DNA of 64,000 nt from an uncultured Aquimarina sp. (GTDB taxonomy: Bacteria; Bacteroidota; Bacteroidia; Flavobacteriales; Flavobacteriaceae): contig CANMKX010000005.1 of NCBI GenBank assembly GCA_947498595.1, positions 124,001 to 188,000 of the forward strand. Reading direction: 5' to 3'. Shown here one piece after another: positions 9,700 through 19,239 of the stretch. The first letter of the stretch is position 1; each line of letters begins with the position of its first letter. Under the pieces are notes generated by a model. That model did not search any database. It was not told the origin of the DNA and worked only from the letters and a program-made list of their open reading frames with translations. Made by a program: the position numbers and the translations under genes.

Positions 9700-10281
9700 A
9701 TGATTACATTTATTAAAGGAAAATTGGTAGAGAAAAACCCTACCGATGTAGTAATAGACTGTAATGGAGTAGGATATTTATTACACATATCATTACACAC
9801 TTTTTCTCTAATTGGAGATGAAGAGTTATTACAGTTATACACGCATTTACAAGTTAAAGAAGATTCACACACTCTTTTTGGTTTTGTAGAAAAAGCAGAA
9901 AGAGATATCTTTAGACTTCTGATATCTGTTTCAGGAATAGGAGCAGGTACCGCAAGAACAATGTTGTCTTCATTACACCCCACCAAAATAAAAGAAGCAA
10001 TAGCAGCAAATGACGTAGCCACAATACAATCTGTAAAAGGTATTGGAGCAAAAACTGCACAACGAGTTATACTAGATCTTAAGGATAAAATTCTTAAAAT
10101 TTATGATATTGATGAAGTTTCTGTTACACAAAGCAATACGAATAAAGATGAAGCGTTATCAGCATTAGAGACATTAGGATTTAATAGAAAACAAGCAGAA
10201 AAGGTAATCGATAAAATTTTAGCAGACTCCCCTTTAGAGACTGTAGAGAATATTATAAAATTAGCCTTAAAAAAACTATAG
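9700..10281 (+). CDS. ruvA: Holliday junction branch migration protein RuvA
   Basis: RuvA binds four-way junctions as a tetramer and loads RuvB. The 193-residue protein has the N-terminal OB fold (residues 1-63, MITFIKGKLVEK start), two helix-hairpin-helix motifs (GIGAGTARTMLSSL and VKGIGAKTAQRVILDL), and the flexible C-terminal RuvB-contact domain ending in ENIIKLALKKL. It is separated from sprA by only five bases, so sprA is probably read from the same transcript. Confidence 0.96.
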   Translation: MITFIKGKLVEKNPTDVVIDCNGVGYLLHISLHTFSLIGDEELLQLYTHLQVKEDSHTLFGFVEKAERDIFRLLISVSGIGAGTARTMLSSLHPTKIKEAIAANDVATIQSVKGIGAKTAQRVILDLKDKILKIYDIDEVSVTQSNTNKDEALSALETLGFNRKQAEKVIDKILADSPLETVENIIKLALKKL

Positions 10282-10286
10282 AAGCA

Positions 10287-13200
10287 TTGAGTACGTCAAA
10301 TTATTTACACTATAATTTTATTAAAAAAATAGTATTTGTTTTAGCATTATGCAGTAGTACTGCGTTACTAGCTCAAGAAAACGAAACCGTACGAGACTCT
10401 ACAAGTACAACACATTCGTTTGGAGAAATAAGACTTCCTGACCCCAATAGTATCGTAACGAAATATGAATATGATGCAGTAACAAATCGTTATATCTATA
10501 AAGAGACTTTAGGGGATTTTAATATTTCTTATCCACTATTTTTAACGCCAAAAGAATTTTTTCGTTTAGTAGAAATAGAAGAACGAAAGAATTATTTTAA
10601 AGAAAAAATAGATGCTTTTAGTGGGAAGAAAGACGGAAGCGAAGAAAAAAGAAAAAATATACTACCTATATTTTATGTGAATTCTCAGTTTTTTGAATCT
10701 ATTTTTGGTGGAAACGAAATAGAAGTTACACCACAAGGATCTGTTGAAATGGATTTAGGTTTGTTATTTACAAAACAAGATAATCCAGCATTTTCTCCTA
10801 GAAATCGAAGTAATTTTACATTTGATTTTGATCAACGTATTAGTTTAAGCTTATTAGGGAAAGTTGGAAAACGGTTACAGGTTACGGCAAATTATGATAC
10901 CGAATCTACTTTTGATTTTCAAAATCAAGTAAAATTAGAATATACCCCTACTGAAGATGATATAATAAGAAGTATTGAAGTAGGAAATGTAAGCATGCCT
11001 TTGAATAGTTCTTTAATACAAGGAGCACAAAGTTTATTTGGAGTTAAATTAGGATTGCAATTTGGAAAAACAACAATAACTGGAGTTTACTCTGAACAAA
11101 GATCCGAAACACGATCAGTGAATATTCAAGGAGGAGGAACTATTGAAGATTTTGAGCTTTTTGCATTAGATTATGATGAAGATCGACACTTCTTTTTATC
11201 ACATTACTTTAGAGATAATTATGATAATTCATTACAAAATTATCCATTTATAAATAATAATATACAGATTACTAGAGTAGAAGTTTGGGTAACCAATCGA
11301 TCTAATAATGCTCAAACAATTAGTAATGCTCGTAATATTGTAGCAATACAAGATATTGGAGAAAGTGAAGTAGCAGGTAATATAGGATTAACATCCTTAC
11401 CAGGAGGGTTTTTTAATACAGCTCCAGGTGCTTTTCCAGATAATGATAATAACGATCTGAATCCATTTGAAATAGGAACAGGGAGTGTGTTGAGCAATCA
11501 AATTCGTCAGATTTCAACTGTATCTTCAGGGTTTATTGGTATTAATGCAGTAGAAGGGAAAGATTATTCAGTTATAGAAAATGCGAGGCAATTAAATGCT
11601 AATGAGTATATATTAAATACTCAATTGGGATATATCTCATTAAATCAACGATTAAATAATGACGAAATACTAGCTGTTGCATTTCAATATACGCAAGGAG
11701 GGCAAGTATATCAAGTTGGTGAATTTGCAAATGATGGAGTTGATGCTACAGTAGGAGATGATAACACTTCAGGAGGAGAAGTTGGGTCGAGTCAAAACTT
11801 AGTAGTAAAAATGTTGAAAAGTTCTATTACTAGTGTAACAGAACCAAGATGGGATTTGATGATGAAGAATATCTATAACCTTGGGGCATATAGATTAGAA
11901 AGAGATGATTTTGTTTTTAATATCTTATATACAAACCCATCTCCTTTAAACTTTATTAGTGCTGCAGAAGGTGGTGGACTAGCATTACCAGATGATGTAG
12001 ATCAAACAACATTACTGAAAGTTTTTAACATGGATCAATTGAACACAAATAATGATCCTGTTGTAGGTGGTGATGGTTTCTTTGATTACGTTCCAGGATT
12101 AACTGTTGATACAGAAAATGGAAGGATTATATTTACGACAGTAGAACCTTTTGGAGAACATTTATTTAACAAATTGAATAATGGAGGAGCAGGCGAAGTG
12201 TATAATGTTCCAACAACATATAATGTGAATCAAGCAGAATATGTATTTCGAGAATTATATACAGAAACTAAAGTAGCAGCAGAACAAGAAGGAGCTTCAA
12301 AAAATTATTTCCAATTAAAAGGGCGATATAAATCTTCAGGACAAGATGGAATTCCTATAGGATCGTTTAATGTGCCTCAAGGATCTGTTACAGTAACAGC
12401 TGGAGGACGTACCCTACAAGAAGGAGTTGATTATACAGTGAATTATCAATTGGGAAGAGTAAATATTTTAGATGAAGCTTTATTAGCGTCTAATACTCCT
12501 ATTCAAGTTTCTACAGAGAATAATGCAGTTTTTGGACAACAGACAAAACGATTTACAGGATTAAATATAGAGCATAAATTCAGTGATAACTTTATCATAG
12601 GAGGTACGTATATTAATTTAAATGAGCGCCCTATAACGCAAAAATCAAGTTATGGATTTGAACCAATTAATAATACAATTATAGGGTTTAATGGTACTTA
12701 TTCAACAGAAGTCCCATTTTTAACTCGATTAGTAAACAAACTACCAAATATAGATACAGATGTACAATCAAATGTATCAGTAAGAGCAGAAGTTGCTCAG
12801 TTAATTGCTGGAGCGCCAAGAGGAGCTAATTTTGATGGAGAAGTAACTTCTTATATTGATGATTTTGAAGGAGCGCAAACCTCTATAGATATAAGTTCTC
12901 CATTGTCATGGGAACTATCAAGTGTGCCTTTGGATTTTGGAGGAGAATTAGTAGGTTTGGTAAGTGGTGATAAAAGAGCCAAGTTATCGTGGTATTCTAT
13001 TGATCCAATTTTTTACAGTCGAAGTAGGCCAACAGGAGTTTCAGATGAAGATCTTTCAAGCTTTGCAACAAGGCGTGTTTTTGTTGATGAAATTTTTCCA
13101 AATACAGATATCGTACAAGGTCAAAGTCGGGCAATTTTTACCTTAGATTTAAATTATGACCCAACTACCAGAGGAGCATATAACTTTAGTGCAGAAGCTG

Positions 13201-16200
13201 CTTCAGGAACATTTACAGATCCAAGCAGTAATTTTGGTGGAATAACAAGACAATTGACTTCAACAAATTTTGAGCAATCTAATGTAGAGTTTATTGAGTT
13301 TTGGGTAATGGATCCATTTATTTATCCAGAAAATGCAGGTAATAATGGAGGTAAAATTGTTTTTAACTTAGGTAATATTAGTGAAGATGTTTTAAAAGAT
13401 GGACGTAAACAATACGAAAATGGATTACCAGATATTGAGGGAACAGATTTTACACCTACAAATTATAATGCTAGAGTTCCAGTAAACCAATCATTAATTT
13501 ATGCTTTTGATACAGAAGGACAGGCACGTGTAAACCAAGATGTAGGATTTGATGGATTGAGTGATGGAGAAGAAAGAGAACAATATCCAGCCTTTGCAAA
13601 TTTAGATGATCCATCAGGAGATAATTATGAATATTATCTACAAGGAGAAGGAGGAATTCTAGAGCGATATAAAAATTATAATGGTACTCAAGGGAATTCA
13701 CCAACATCGGTAGGAAATACAGATAGAGGAAATTCAACATTACCAACAGTAGAAGATGTCAATCGTGATAACACAATGAATACCATTAATAGTTATTATG
13801 AATATGAAATTGATATTGTGCCAGGAATGTCACCAGATAATAATTCTCAAATTAGTGATGTTAGAGAAATCACAACTGAGCTGGCAAATGGAGATCAGTT
13901 AAATACTCGTTGGGTTCGATTTAAAGTACCTATTTATGAGCCAACAGGAGCGAGAAATATTACTGATTTCAGATCAATTCGTTTTGTGCGTATGTTCATG
14001 ACAGATTTTGAACAACCAACATTATTACGTTTTGGATCATTAGATTTAGTAAGAGGAGATTATAGAAGATACGTTCAAACTGGAACTACAACAGAAGGAA
14101 TTAATACAACAACGACAGGGGATTTTATAGTATCAGCAGTTAGTGCAGAAGAAACTGTAAACTATGTAACACCACCTGGAGTCGTAAGAGAAGAGTTGAT
14201 TAATAATAATACAACAGTAAGAGATGATGAACAATCATTAGCTTTAACGGTTATTGATTTACCGACTGATGATGCAAGAGCAGTTTATAAGAATTTTAAT
14301 GTCGATATGAGACAATATGAAAATCTTAAAATGTTTATTCATGCAGAAGCTGTTTCAGGACAACCATTAAATGACGATGATTTAATTGCATTTGTTAGAA
14401 TGGGGAATGATTTTACTGATAACTTTTACGAAATAGAAATACCTTTAACAGTCTCATCTGCTGGAGATCGTAATCCAGAAACAGTTTGGCCAGAAATAAA
14501 TAGGTTAGATTTAGAATTAGATCTTTTGCAAAGAATAAAATCTAATGTTTTAGGAAATGATGGATTGAATCCTTTAGATTTAATATATTTTGATGAAACT
14601 GGAGAAAATCAAGTGACTACAGCTGGAGGTAGACGAATCGGAATAAAAGGAAATCCTAATTATGGGAACATTCGAGTAATGATGTTAGGAGTTCGAAACG
14701 CATCAGGAACGTCAAAAACAGGAACAGTATGGTTTAATGAAATGCGATTAAGCGATCTTAAAAATTCTGGAGGTTGGGCTGCAGTGGGATCTTTGGATGC
14801 TAATTTAGCCGATTTTGCTACTGTAAGTGCTTCGGGTAGAAAGAGTACTATAGGTTTTGGAGGAATTGAACAGGGACCTAATGAAAGAAGTCAAGAAGAT
14901 GTACAACAATATGATGTAACTACAAATGTAAATTTAGGACAGTTATTACCAAAAAAATGGGGAATAAGAGTTCCTTTTAATTACAGTAGAGGGGAAGAGT
15001 TAATTACTCCACAATATGATCCTGAATTTTTGGATATAGAATTGCAAGATCGACTTGATAGAGAAACTGATCCAGCTAGAAAAGAACAAATACGAAAACA
15101 ATCTGTTGATTATACAAAACGACAAAGTTTTAACGTAATTGGATTAAGAAAAGAAAGAACAGGAGAAAGTAAACCTATGCCTTATGATGTAGAAAACTTT
15201 TCATTTTCTTCTACATACAATCAAACAGATCATCATGATTTTGAAATAGAAAGTTCAATCAATCAAAATGTACGAGTTGGAGGAACATACGATTTTAGTT
15301 TTCAACCATTAACAATCGAACCATTAAAGAAAGTAAAACTGTTTAATAAGAGTAGGTATTTTGATTTGTTTAAAGATTTTAATTTGAACCTACTACCATC
15401 TAATATTTCAGCAAGTTCAAATATTAATAGACAGTATAATGAGCAAACATTTAGAGATATTACATTAACTCCTGGGAGTATTGGTTTAGAACCATTATAT
15501 CAGCGTAATTTCTTATTTGATTGGCAATATGGTATAACGTATAACTTAACTAAGTCGCTTAACTTTACATTTACATCGTCGAATAATAGAATCGTAAAGA
15601 ATTTTATTGATGAAAATAATGTAGTTGATAATACAGTTGGAATTTGGACAGGATTTTTGGATGTAGGAGATGCAAATACACATAATCAAAAATTACAATT
15701 GAATTATGAAATTCCTTTTAATAAAATACCTGTACTGAAATTTTTAAGAACTTCCTATTCTTATACATCAGATTTCCAATGGCAGAAAGGAAGTGAAACA
15801 TTTAACAGTATAGAAGGTGTACCAGACTTAGGTAATACGATTCAGAATTCTAATGCACATAGTATCAATGGAGCTATGGATATGAATACGTTTTATAAAT
15901 ATGTAGGCCTAAAGAAGAAACGTAGAAACTTTAAGAAGAAAGCTAAAAAAGAAGGAGCTAAAGGTGAAAAAGATAAGAAAACAGGAAAAATAGCCGGAGC
16001 TAAAAAGAAAGTTAAAAGAACTAGAGGAGGAAAGAGAAAACTAAATACACTGACCAAAGCTTATAATACAATGATAGGTCTAGTAACATTAGTTAAAAAA
16101 GTTAATGTAAACTATCAAGAAGATAACGGTACATATTTACCAGGTTATATAAGAGACCCTGGTTTTGTAGGTACACTGAAACCAACTGTAGGATTTACTT

Positions 16201-17399
16201 TTGGTAGTCAATCAGATGTTAGGGATTTAGCTGCTCGTAATGGATGGCTTACGTTGTATCAAGACTTTAACCAACAATATAGTACAGTTAAAGGAAGTCA
16301 ATTAAACATTCAAGCTTCTATAGGATTAATTAAAGATTTAAAAATTGATCTTAGTGCTACAAGAAATGAATCTGAAACTTATACAGAGAATTTTAGAGTA
16401 GAAAGCACAAGCGAAAATGAACTTTCTTATGTATCATTAACTCCTAATTCATTTGGGAACTTTACAATATCGACTGCATTAATAAGAACGGCATTTTCTA
16501 AGAGTGATGCAACAACGTCAAAAACATTTGATGAGTTTAGAGCAAATAGATTGATCATAGCAAATCGACTTGCTGCAGAAAGAGGAGTGACTACAGATAC
16601 AGATAGTGATGGATTTCCTGATGGATTTGGACGGACAAATCAAGCAGTATTACTCCCTGCTTTTCTAGCAGCTTATACAGGTGCAGATGCAGAGAAAATA
16701 ACAACAAGTCCTTTTAGAAATATTCCGATACCTAATTGGGATGTGAAATATACTGGATTGATGAAGATCAAATGGTTTAAAAAGAGATTTAAACGATTCT
16801 CATTAGCACATGGTTATCGATCTAGTTATACTATAAACCAATATCAAAGTAATTTAGATTTTGATGATAATTTAGATCAAGGAGGAAACTTTAAAAATAG
16901 ATTACTTTTTTCAAATGTTAATCTAGTAGAACAATTTAGTCCATTAGTAAAGATTGATTTTGAGATGAAAAGTTCTATTAAAATTTTAGCAGAGTGGAAA
17001 AAAGATAGAGCTTTGTCATTGAGTTTTGATAATAATTTGTTGACAGAAATAGCAGGAAACGAATATACTTTAGGATTAGGATATAGAATTAAAGATTTAA
17101 GAGTAGCAACAAGAATTGGAGGAAGGAAACAAATCTTGAAAAGTGATTTGAATTTTAGAGCAGATTTTTCATTAAGAAAAAATGAGACTGTAATTCGATA
17201 TTTAGATATTGATAACTCTGAAGTTACTGCTGGACAAGATATTTATGGATTTAAATTTACGACCGATTATGCATTAAATAAAAATCTTACAGCTTTATTC
17301 TTTTACGATCATACTTTTTCACAGTATTCAATATCAACAGCTTTTCCACAAACGACGATTCGTGCTGGATTAACCTTGAGATATAACTTTGGAAATTAA
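10287..17399 (+). CDS. sprA: Type IX secretion translocon / gliding motility protein SprA
   Basis: SprA is the giant outer-membrane beta-barrel that forms the protein-conducting pore of the type IX secretion system. The 2370-residue length, position after ruvA and before gcvH, and beta-rich sequence ending in TLRYNFGN fit this family. An N-terminal signal peptide reaches the ALLAQ cleavage region near residue 29. The only usable start is TTG at 10287, five bases after ruvA; there is no in-frame ATG before the signal peptide. Residues about 1876-1918 form a strongly basic, lysine-rich low-complexity block within the barrel half. The gene has no frameshift. SprA partners with PorV, SprE and PorP/SprF-type proteins; only a PorP-type gene is in this window. 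Confidence 0.96.
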   Translation: MSTSNYLHYNFIKKIVFVLALCSSTALLAQENETVRDSTSTTHSFGEIRLPDPNSIVTKYEYDAVTNRYIYKETLGDFNISYPLFLTPKEFFRLVEIEERKNYFKEKIDAFSGKKDGSEEKRKNILPIFYVNSQFFESIFGGNEIEVTPQGSVEMDLGLLFTKQDNPAFSPRNRSNFTFDFDQRISLSLLGKVGKRLQVTANYDTESTFDFQNQVKLEYTPTEDDIIRSIEVGNVSMPLNSSLIQGAQSLFGVKLGLQFGKTTITGVYSEQRSETRSVNIQGGGTIEDFELFALDYDEDRHFFLSHYFRDNYDNSLQNYPFINNNIQITRVEVWVTNRSNNAQTISNARNIVAIQDIGESEVAGNIGLTSLPGGFFNTAPGAFPDNDNNDLNPFEIGTGSVLSNQIRQISTVSSGFIGINAVEGKDYSVIENARQLNANEYILNTQLGYISLNQRLNNDEILAVAFQYTQGGQVYQVGEFANDGVDATVGDDNTSGGEVGSSQNLVVKMLKSSITSVTEPRWDLMMKNIYNLGAYRLERDDFVFNILYTNPSPLNFISAAEGGGLALPDDVDQTTLLKVFNMDQLNTNNDPVVGGDGFFDYVPGLTVDTENGRIIFTTVEPFGEHLFNKLNNGGAGEVYNVPTTYNVNQAEYVFRELYTETKVAAEQEGASKNYFQLKGRYKSSGQDGIPIGSFNVPQGSVTVTAGGRTLQEGVDYTVNYQLGRVNILDEALLASNTPIQVSTENNAVFGQQTKRFTGLNIEHKFSDNFIIGGTYINLNERPITQKSSYGFEPINNTIIGFNGTYSTEVPFLTRLVNKLPNIDTDVQSNVSVRAEVAQLIAGAPRGANFDGEVTSYIDDFEGAQTSIDISSPLSWELSSVPLDFGGELVGLVSGDKRAKLSWYSIDPIFYSRSRPTGVSDEDLSSFATRRVFVDEIFPNTDIVQGQSRAIFTLDLNYDPTTRGAYNFSAEAASGTFTDPSSNFGGITRQLTSTNFEQSNVEFIEFWVMDPFIYPENAGNNGGKIVFNLGNISEDVLKDGRKQYENGLPDIEGTDFTPTNYNARVPVNQSLIYAFDTEGQARVNQDVGFDGLSDGEEREQYPAFANLDDPSGDNYEYYLQGEGGILERYKNYNGTQGNSPTSVGNTDRGNSTLPTVEDVNRDNTMNTINSYYEYEIDIVPGMSPDNNSQISDVREITTELANGDQLNTRWVRFKVPIYEPTGARNITDFRSIRFVRMFMTDFEQPTLLRFGSLDLVRGDYRRYVQTGTTTEGINTTTTGDFIVSAVSAEETVNYVTPPGVVREELINNNTTVRDDEQSLALTVIDLPTDDARAVYKNFNVDMRQYENLKMFIHAEAVSGQPLNDDDLIAFVRMGNDFTDNFYEIEIPLTVSSAGDRNPETVWPEINRLDLELDLLQRIKSNVLGNDGLNPLDLIYFDETGENQVTTAGGRRIGIKGNPNYGNIRVMMLGVRNASGTSKTGTVWFNEMRLSDLKNSGGWAAVGSLDANLADFATVSASGRKSTIGFGGIEQGPNERSQEDVQQYDVTTNVNLGQLLPKKWGIRVPFNYSRGEELITPQYDPEFLDIELQDRLDRETDPARKEQIRKQSVDYTKRQSFNVIGLRKERTGESKPMPYDVENFSFSSTYNQTDHHDFEIESSINQNVRVGGTYDFSFQPLTIEPLKKVKLFNKSRYFDLFKDFNLNLLPSNISASSNINRQYNEQTFRDITLTPGSIGLEPLYQRNFLFDWQYGITYNLTKSLNFTFTSSNNRIVKNFIDENNVVDNTVGIWTGFLDVGDANTHNQKLQLNYEIPFNKIPVLKFLRTSYSYTSDFQWQKGSETFNSIEGVPDLGNTIQNSNAHSINGAMDMNTFYKYVGLKKKRRNFKKKAKKEGAKGEKDKKTGKIAGAKKKVKRTRGGKRKLNTLTKAYNTMIGLVTLVKKVNVNYQEDNGTYLPGYIRDPGFVGTLKPTVGFTFGSQSDVRDLAARNGWLTLYQDFNQQYSTVKGSQLNIQASIGLIKDLKIDLSATRNESETYTENFRVESTSENELSYVSLTPNSFGNFTISTALIRTAFSKSDATTSKTFDEFRANRLIIANRLAAERGVTTDTDSDGFPDGFGRTNQAVLLPAFLAAYTGADAEKITTSPFRNIPIPNWDVKYTGLMKIKWFKKRFKRFSLAHGYRSSYTINQYQSNLDFDDNLDQGGNFKNRLLFSNVNLVEQFSPLVKIDFEMKSSIKILAEWKKDRALSLSFDNNLLTEIAGNEYTLGLGYRIKDLRVATRIGGRKQILKSDLNFRADFSLRKNETVIRYLDIDNSEVTAGQDIYGFKFTTDYALNKNLTALFFYDHTFSQYSISTAFPQTTIRAGLTLRYNFGN

Positions 17400-17410
17400 C
17401 AATAGTATAA

Positions 17411-17441
17411 CTTGGGAATTGTAGTGGATATCCTATATTTG
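17411..17441 (+). promoter_or_regulatory. Promoter for gcvH
   Basis: CTTG (17411-17414), 19 bases, then TATATTTG (17434-17441), a full -7 match at ideal spacing. The gcvH ATG is 49 bases further on. Confidence 0.65.
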
Positions 17442-17489
17442 TGTAGCTAAAAAAAGAAAATAGAATAAAACATATAAAAAAATAACCGA

Positions 17490-17870
17490 ATGAATATTCC
17501 TTCAGATTTACAGTACACAAAAGACCACGAATGGATTAAAATAGAAGGCGATATAGCTACCATTGGAATTACAGATTTTGCACAAGGCGAATTAGGAGAT
17601 ATCGTTTATGTCGAAGTTGAAACAGTAGATGAAACATTAGAAAGAGAAGAAGTTTTTGGAACTGTAGAAGCAGTAAAAACTGTTTCTGATTTGTTTTTAC
17701 CACTTTCAGGTGAGATTATAGAATTTAATGAAGCATTAGAGGGAGAGCCAGAAAAGGTTAATAATGATCCTTATGGAGAAGCTTGGATGATTAAATTAAA
17801 AATGTCGGATACTTCGCAAGTTAAAGATTTATTGACACCAGATGCATATAAAGAACTTATTGGGGCATAA
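17490..17870 (+). CDS. gcvH: Glycine cleavage system H protein
   Basis: The H protein shuttles the aminomethyl group of glycine on its lipoyl arm between the P, T and L proteins. The lipoylation lysine is Lys63 in GTVEAVKTVSD, and the length (126 residues) is typical. The other glycine-cleavage genes are not nearby; the position after sprA is a familiar flavobacterial arrangement rather than a pathway cluster. Its end overlaps the start of the next gene by 29 bases. Confidence 0.96.
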   Translation: MNIPSDLQYTKDHEWIKIEGDIATIGITDFAQGELGDIVYVEVETVDETLEREEVFGTVEAVKTVSDLFLPLSGEIIEFNEALEGEPEKVNNDPYGEAWMIKLKMSDTSQVKDLLTPDAYKELIGA

Positions 17871-18255
17871 TGTACTTTTGTTATTAGCGGTATTGTATAC
17901 CGGGTTAATAACATTTGCATCCCTTGGGAAATTTATTTTTCCAGTTAAAATAACAGCTAAGAATAGCGATAAAATAGGTCATTTAATGGCCTATTTTGTT
18001 TTTACAATCATTTGGTTTACTTTTTTATTTTTATCCAATAAAATGGCCAATACGTTTAAAAAAAGTTTAGTTATAGTAATAGCTGTAGCATTTGTCTATG
18101 GATTATTAATGGAGCTTTGTCAAACAATGTTAACCTCATATCGAACAGGGGATTGGTATGATGTGTTAGCCAATACTAGTGGTATAGTTTTTGCTGCTAT
18201 TTTATTGAAAATTCTAGAAAAGACTATTGTAACCTTCAAAAGTAAGAAAAGTTAA
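17842..18255 (+). CDS. VanZ-like family membrane protein
   Basis: A 137-residue integral membrane protein with four predicted helices and the VanZ-type pattern: a DKIGHLMAYFVF segment after the first helix, ELCQTML, and RTGDWYDVLANTSGI. The family is named after the teicoplanin-resistance protein VanZ, but chromosomal members have no assigned function, and resistance should not be inferred. The ATG start at 17842 overlaps gcvH by 29 bases; a TTG at 17860 (beginning LGHNVLLLL) is a possible alternative. Translational coupling with gcvH is likely. Confidence 0.8.
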   Translation: MHIKNLLGHNVLLLLAVLYTGLITFASLGKFIFPVKITAKNSDKIGHLMAYFVFTIIWFTFLFLSNKMANTFKKSLVIVIAVAFVYGLLMELCQTMLTSYRTGDWYDVLANTSGIVFAAILLKILEKTIVTFKSKKS

Positions 18256-18354
18256 AAACTAGAATAACTTATTGATAAATATTGAGTTGAAGTACTAAGA
18301 GTTGCAGTAATAAAAGTTAAAACTGCATTTTTTTGCTTACAATTCAATCTTTAG

Positions 18355-18386
18355 TTGGTAATTACAAAAGAATTTAGCTATTTTAG
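18355..18386 (+). promoter_or_regulatory. Possible promoter for the first tonB gene
   Basis: TTG (18355-18357), 21 bases, then TATTTTAG (18379-18386), one mismatch to TAnnTTTG. The start codon is 25 bases downstream. Confidence 0.4.
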
Positions 18387-18410
18387 CGAACCTATTAATA
18401 AAATCGTAAT

Positions 18411-19136
18411 ATGGAACCGAAGAAAAATCCAAAAGCAGATTTAACTAGAAGAAGTACCTTGTTCTTACAATTAGGTCTGATTTTAGTACTTTTAATTACA
18501 TGGCGTAGTATCGAGCATAAGACATATGATAGAACAGCAGTAGATATTGGTCAAGTTAATCTTGATGAATTAGAGGAAGAAGATGTGCCGATCACACAAG
18601 ATTTAAGTACACCTCCACCTCCACCACCTCCACCACCAGCTCCAGAAATTATTGATGTAGTTGAAGATGAAGAGGAAGTTGAAGAAACTATTATAGAATC
18701 TACTGAAACTAGTCAAGAAGAAGAGATTGTAGAAGTTGAAGAGGTAGAAGATGTTGAAGAAGAAGAAGAAATAGCAGATGTACCTTTTACAGTAATTGAA
18801 AATGTACCTGTTTTTCCAGGATGTGAAAGTGCTGGAGGAAACAATGCTAAGAAAAAATGTATGAGTGATAAGGTTAAGAAATTTATTAACCGTAAGTTTA
18901 ATACAGAATTAGGTAGCGAATTAGGATTATCAGGTATTAATAGGATTTATGTTCGTTTTAAAATTGATAAAAACGGTGACATTGTTGGAGTTCAAGCAAG
19001 AGGGCCACACCCAAGATTAGAAAAAGAAGCTCAACGAGTAGTAAAATTATTACCTAAAATGAAACCAGGTAAGCAACGTGGTAAAAACGTTGGGGTATTA
19101 TATTCATTACCTATTGTATTCCAAGTGCAAGATTAA
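18411..19136 (+). CDS. TonB family energy transducer (first of tandem pair)
   Basis: TonB proteins are anchored in the inner membrane and span the periplasm to energise TonB-dependent outer-membrane receptors. This 241-residue protein has a cytoplasmic basic start, one transmembrane helix (about 18-33, LFLQLGLILVLLITW), a run of nine prolines, a long acidic Glu/Val linker, and a C-terminal TonB domain from about residue 127. The domain holds a cysteine pair (FPGCES and KKKCMS) and RGPHPRLEKEAQRVV. No ExbB/ExbD genes are adjacent. It closely resembles the following gene and seems to be its tandem duplicate; a terminator separates them, so they are independent units. Confidence 0.88.
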   Translation: MEPKKNPKADLTRRSTLFLQLGLILVLLITWRSIEHKTYDRTAVDIGQVNLDELEEEDVPITQDLSTPPPPPPPPPAPEIIDVVEDEEEVEETIIESTETSQEEEIVEVEEVEDVEEEEEIADVPFTVIENVPVFPGCESAGGNNAKKKCMSDKVKKFINRKFNTELGSELGLSGINRIYVRFKIDKNGDIVGVQARGPHPRLEKEAQRVVKLLPKMKPGKQRGKNVGVLYSLPIVFQVQD

Positions 19137-19157
19137 TATAATATATATAAAACATTA

Positions 19158-19191
19158 AAATCCCGCCTATTACAGGCGGGATTTCTTTTTT
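19158..19191 (+). terminator. Intrinsic terminator after the first tonB gene
   Basis: GC-rich 11-bp stem (arms 19158-19168 and 19174-19184, loop ATTAC) followed by CTTTTTT. Confidence 0.9.
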
Positions 19192-19239
19192 GGTATGCTT
19201 GTTGATTTGTTTTAGTTGTAACGTTAAAACAATTTTATT

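Noticed and set aside
13471..13746. Minus-strand frame inside sprA
   Set aside because: It is a shadow of the sprA coding frame, with no signal, motif or promoter. Other opposite-strand frames inside real genes were set aside for the same reason.
17842..18255. Teicoplanin resistance (VanZ)
   Set aside because: No vanA-type genes are present and chromosomal VanZ-like proteins are widespread without known resistance.
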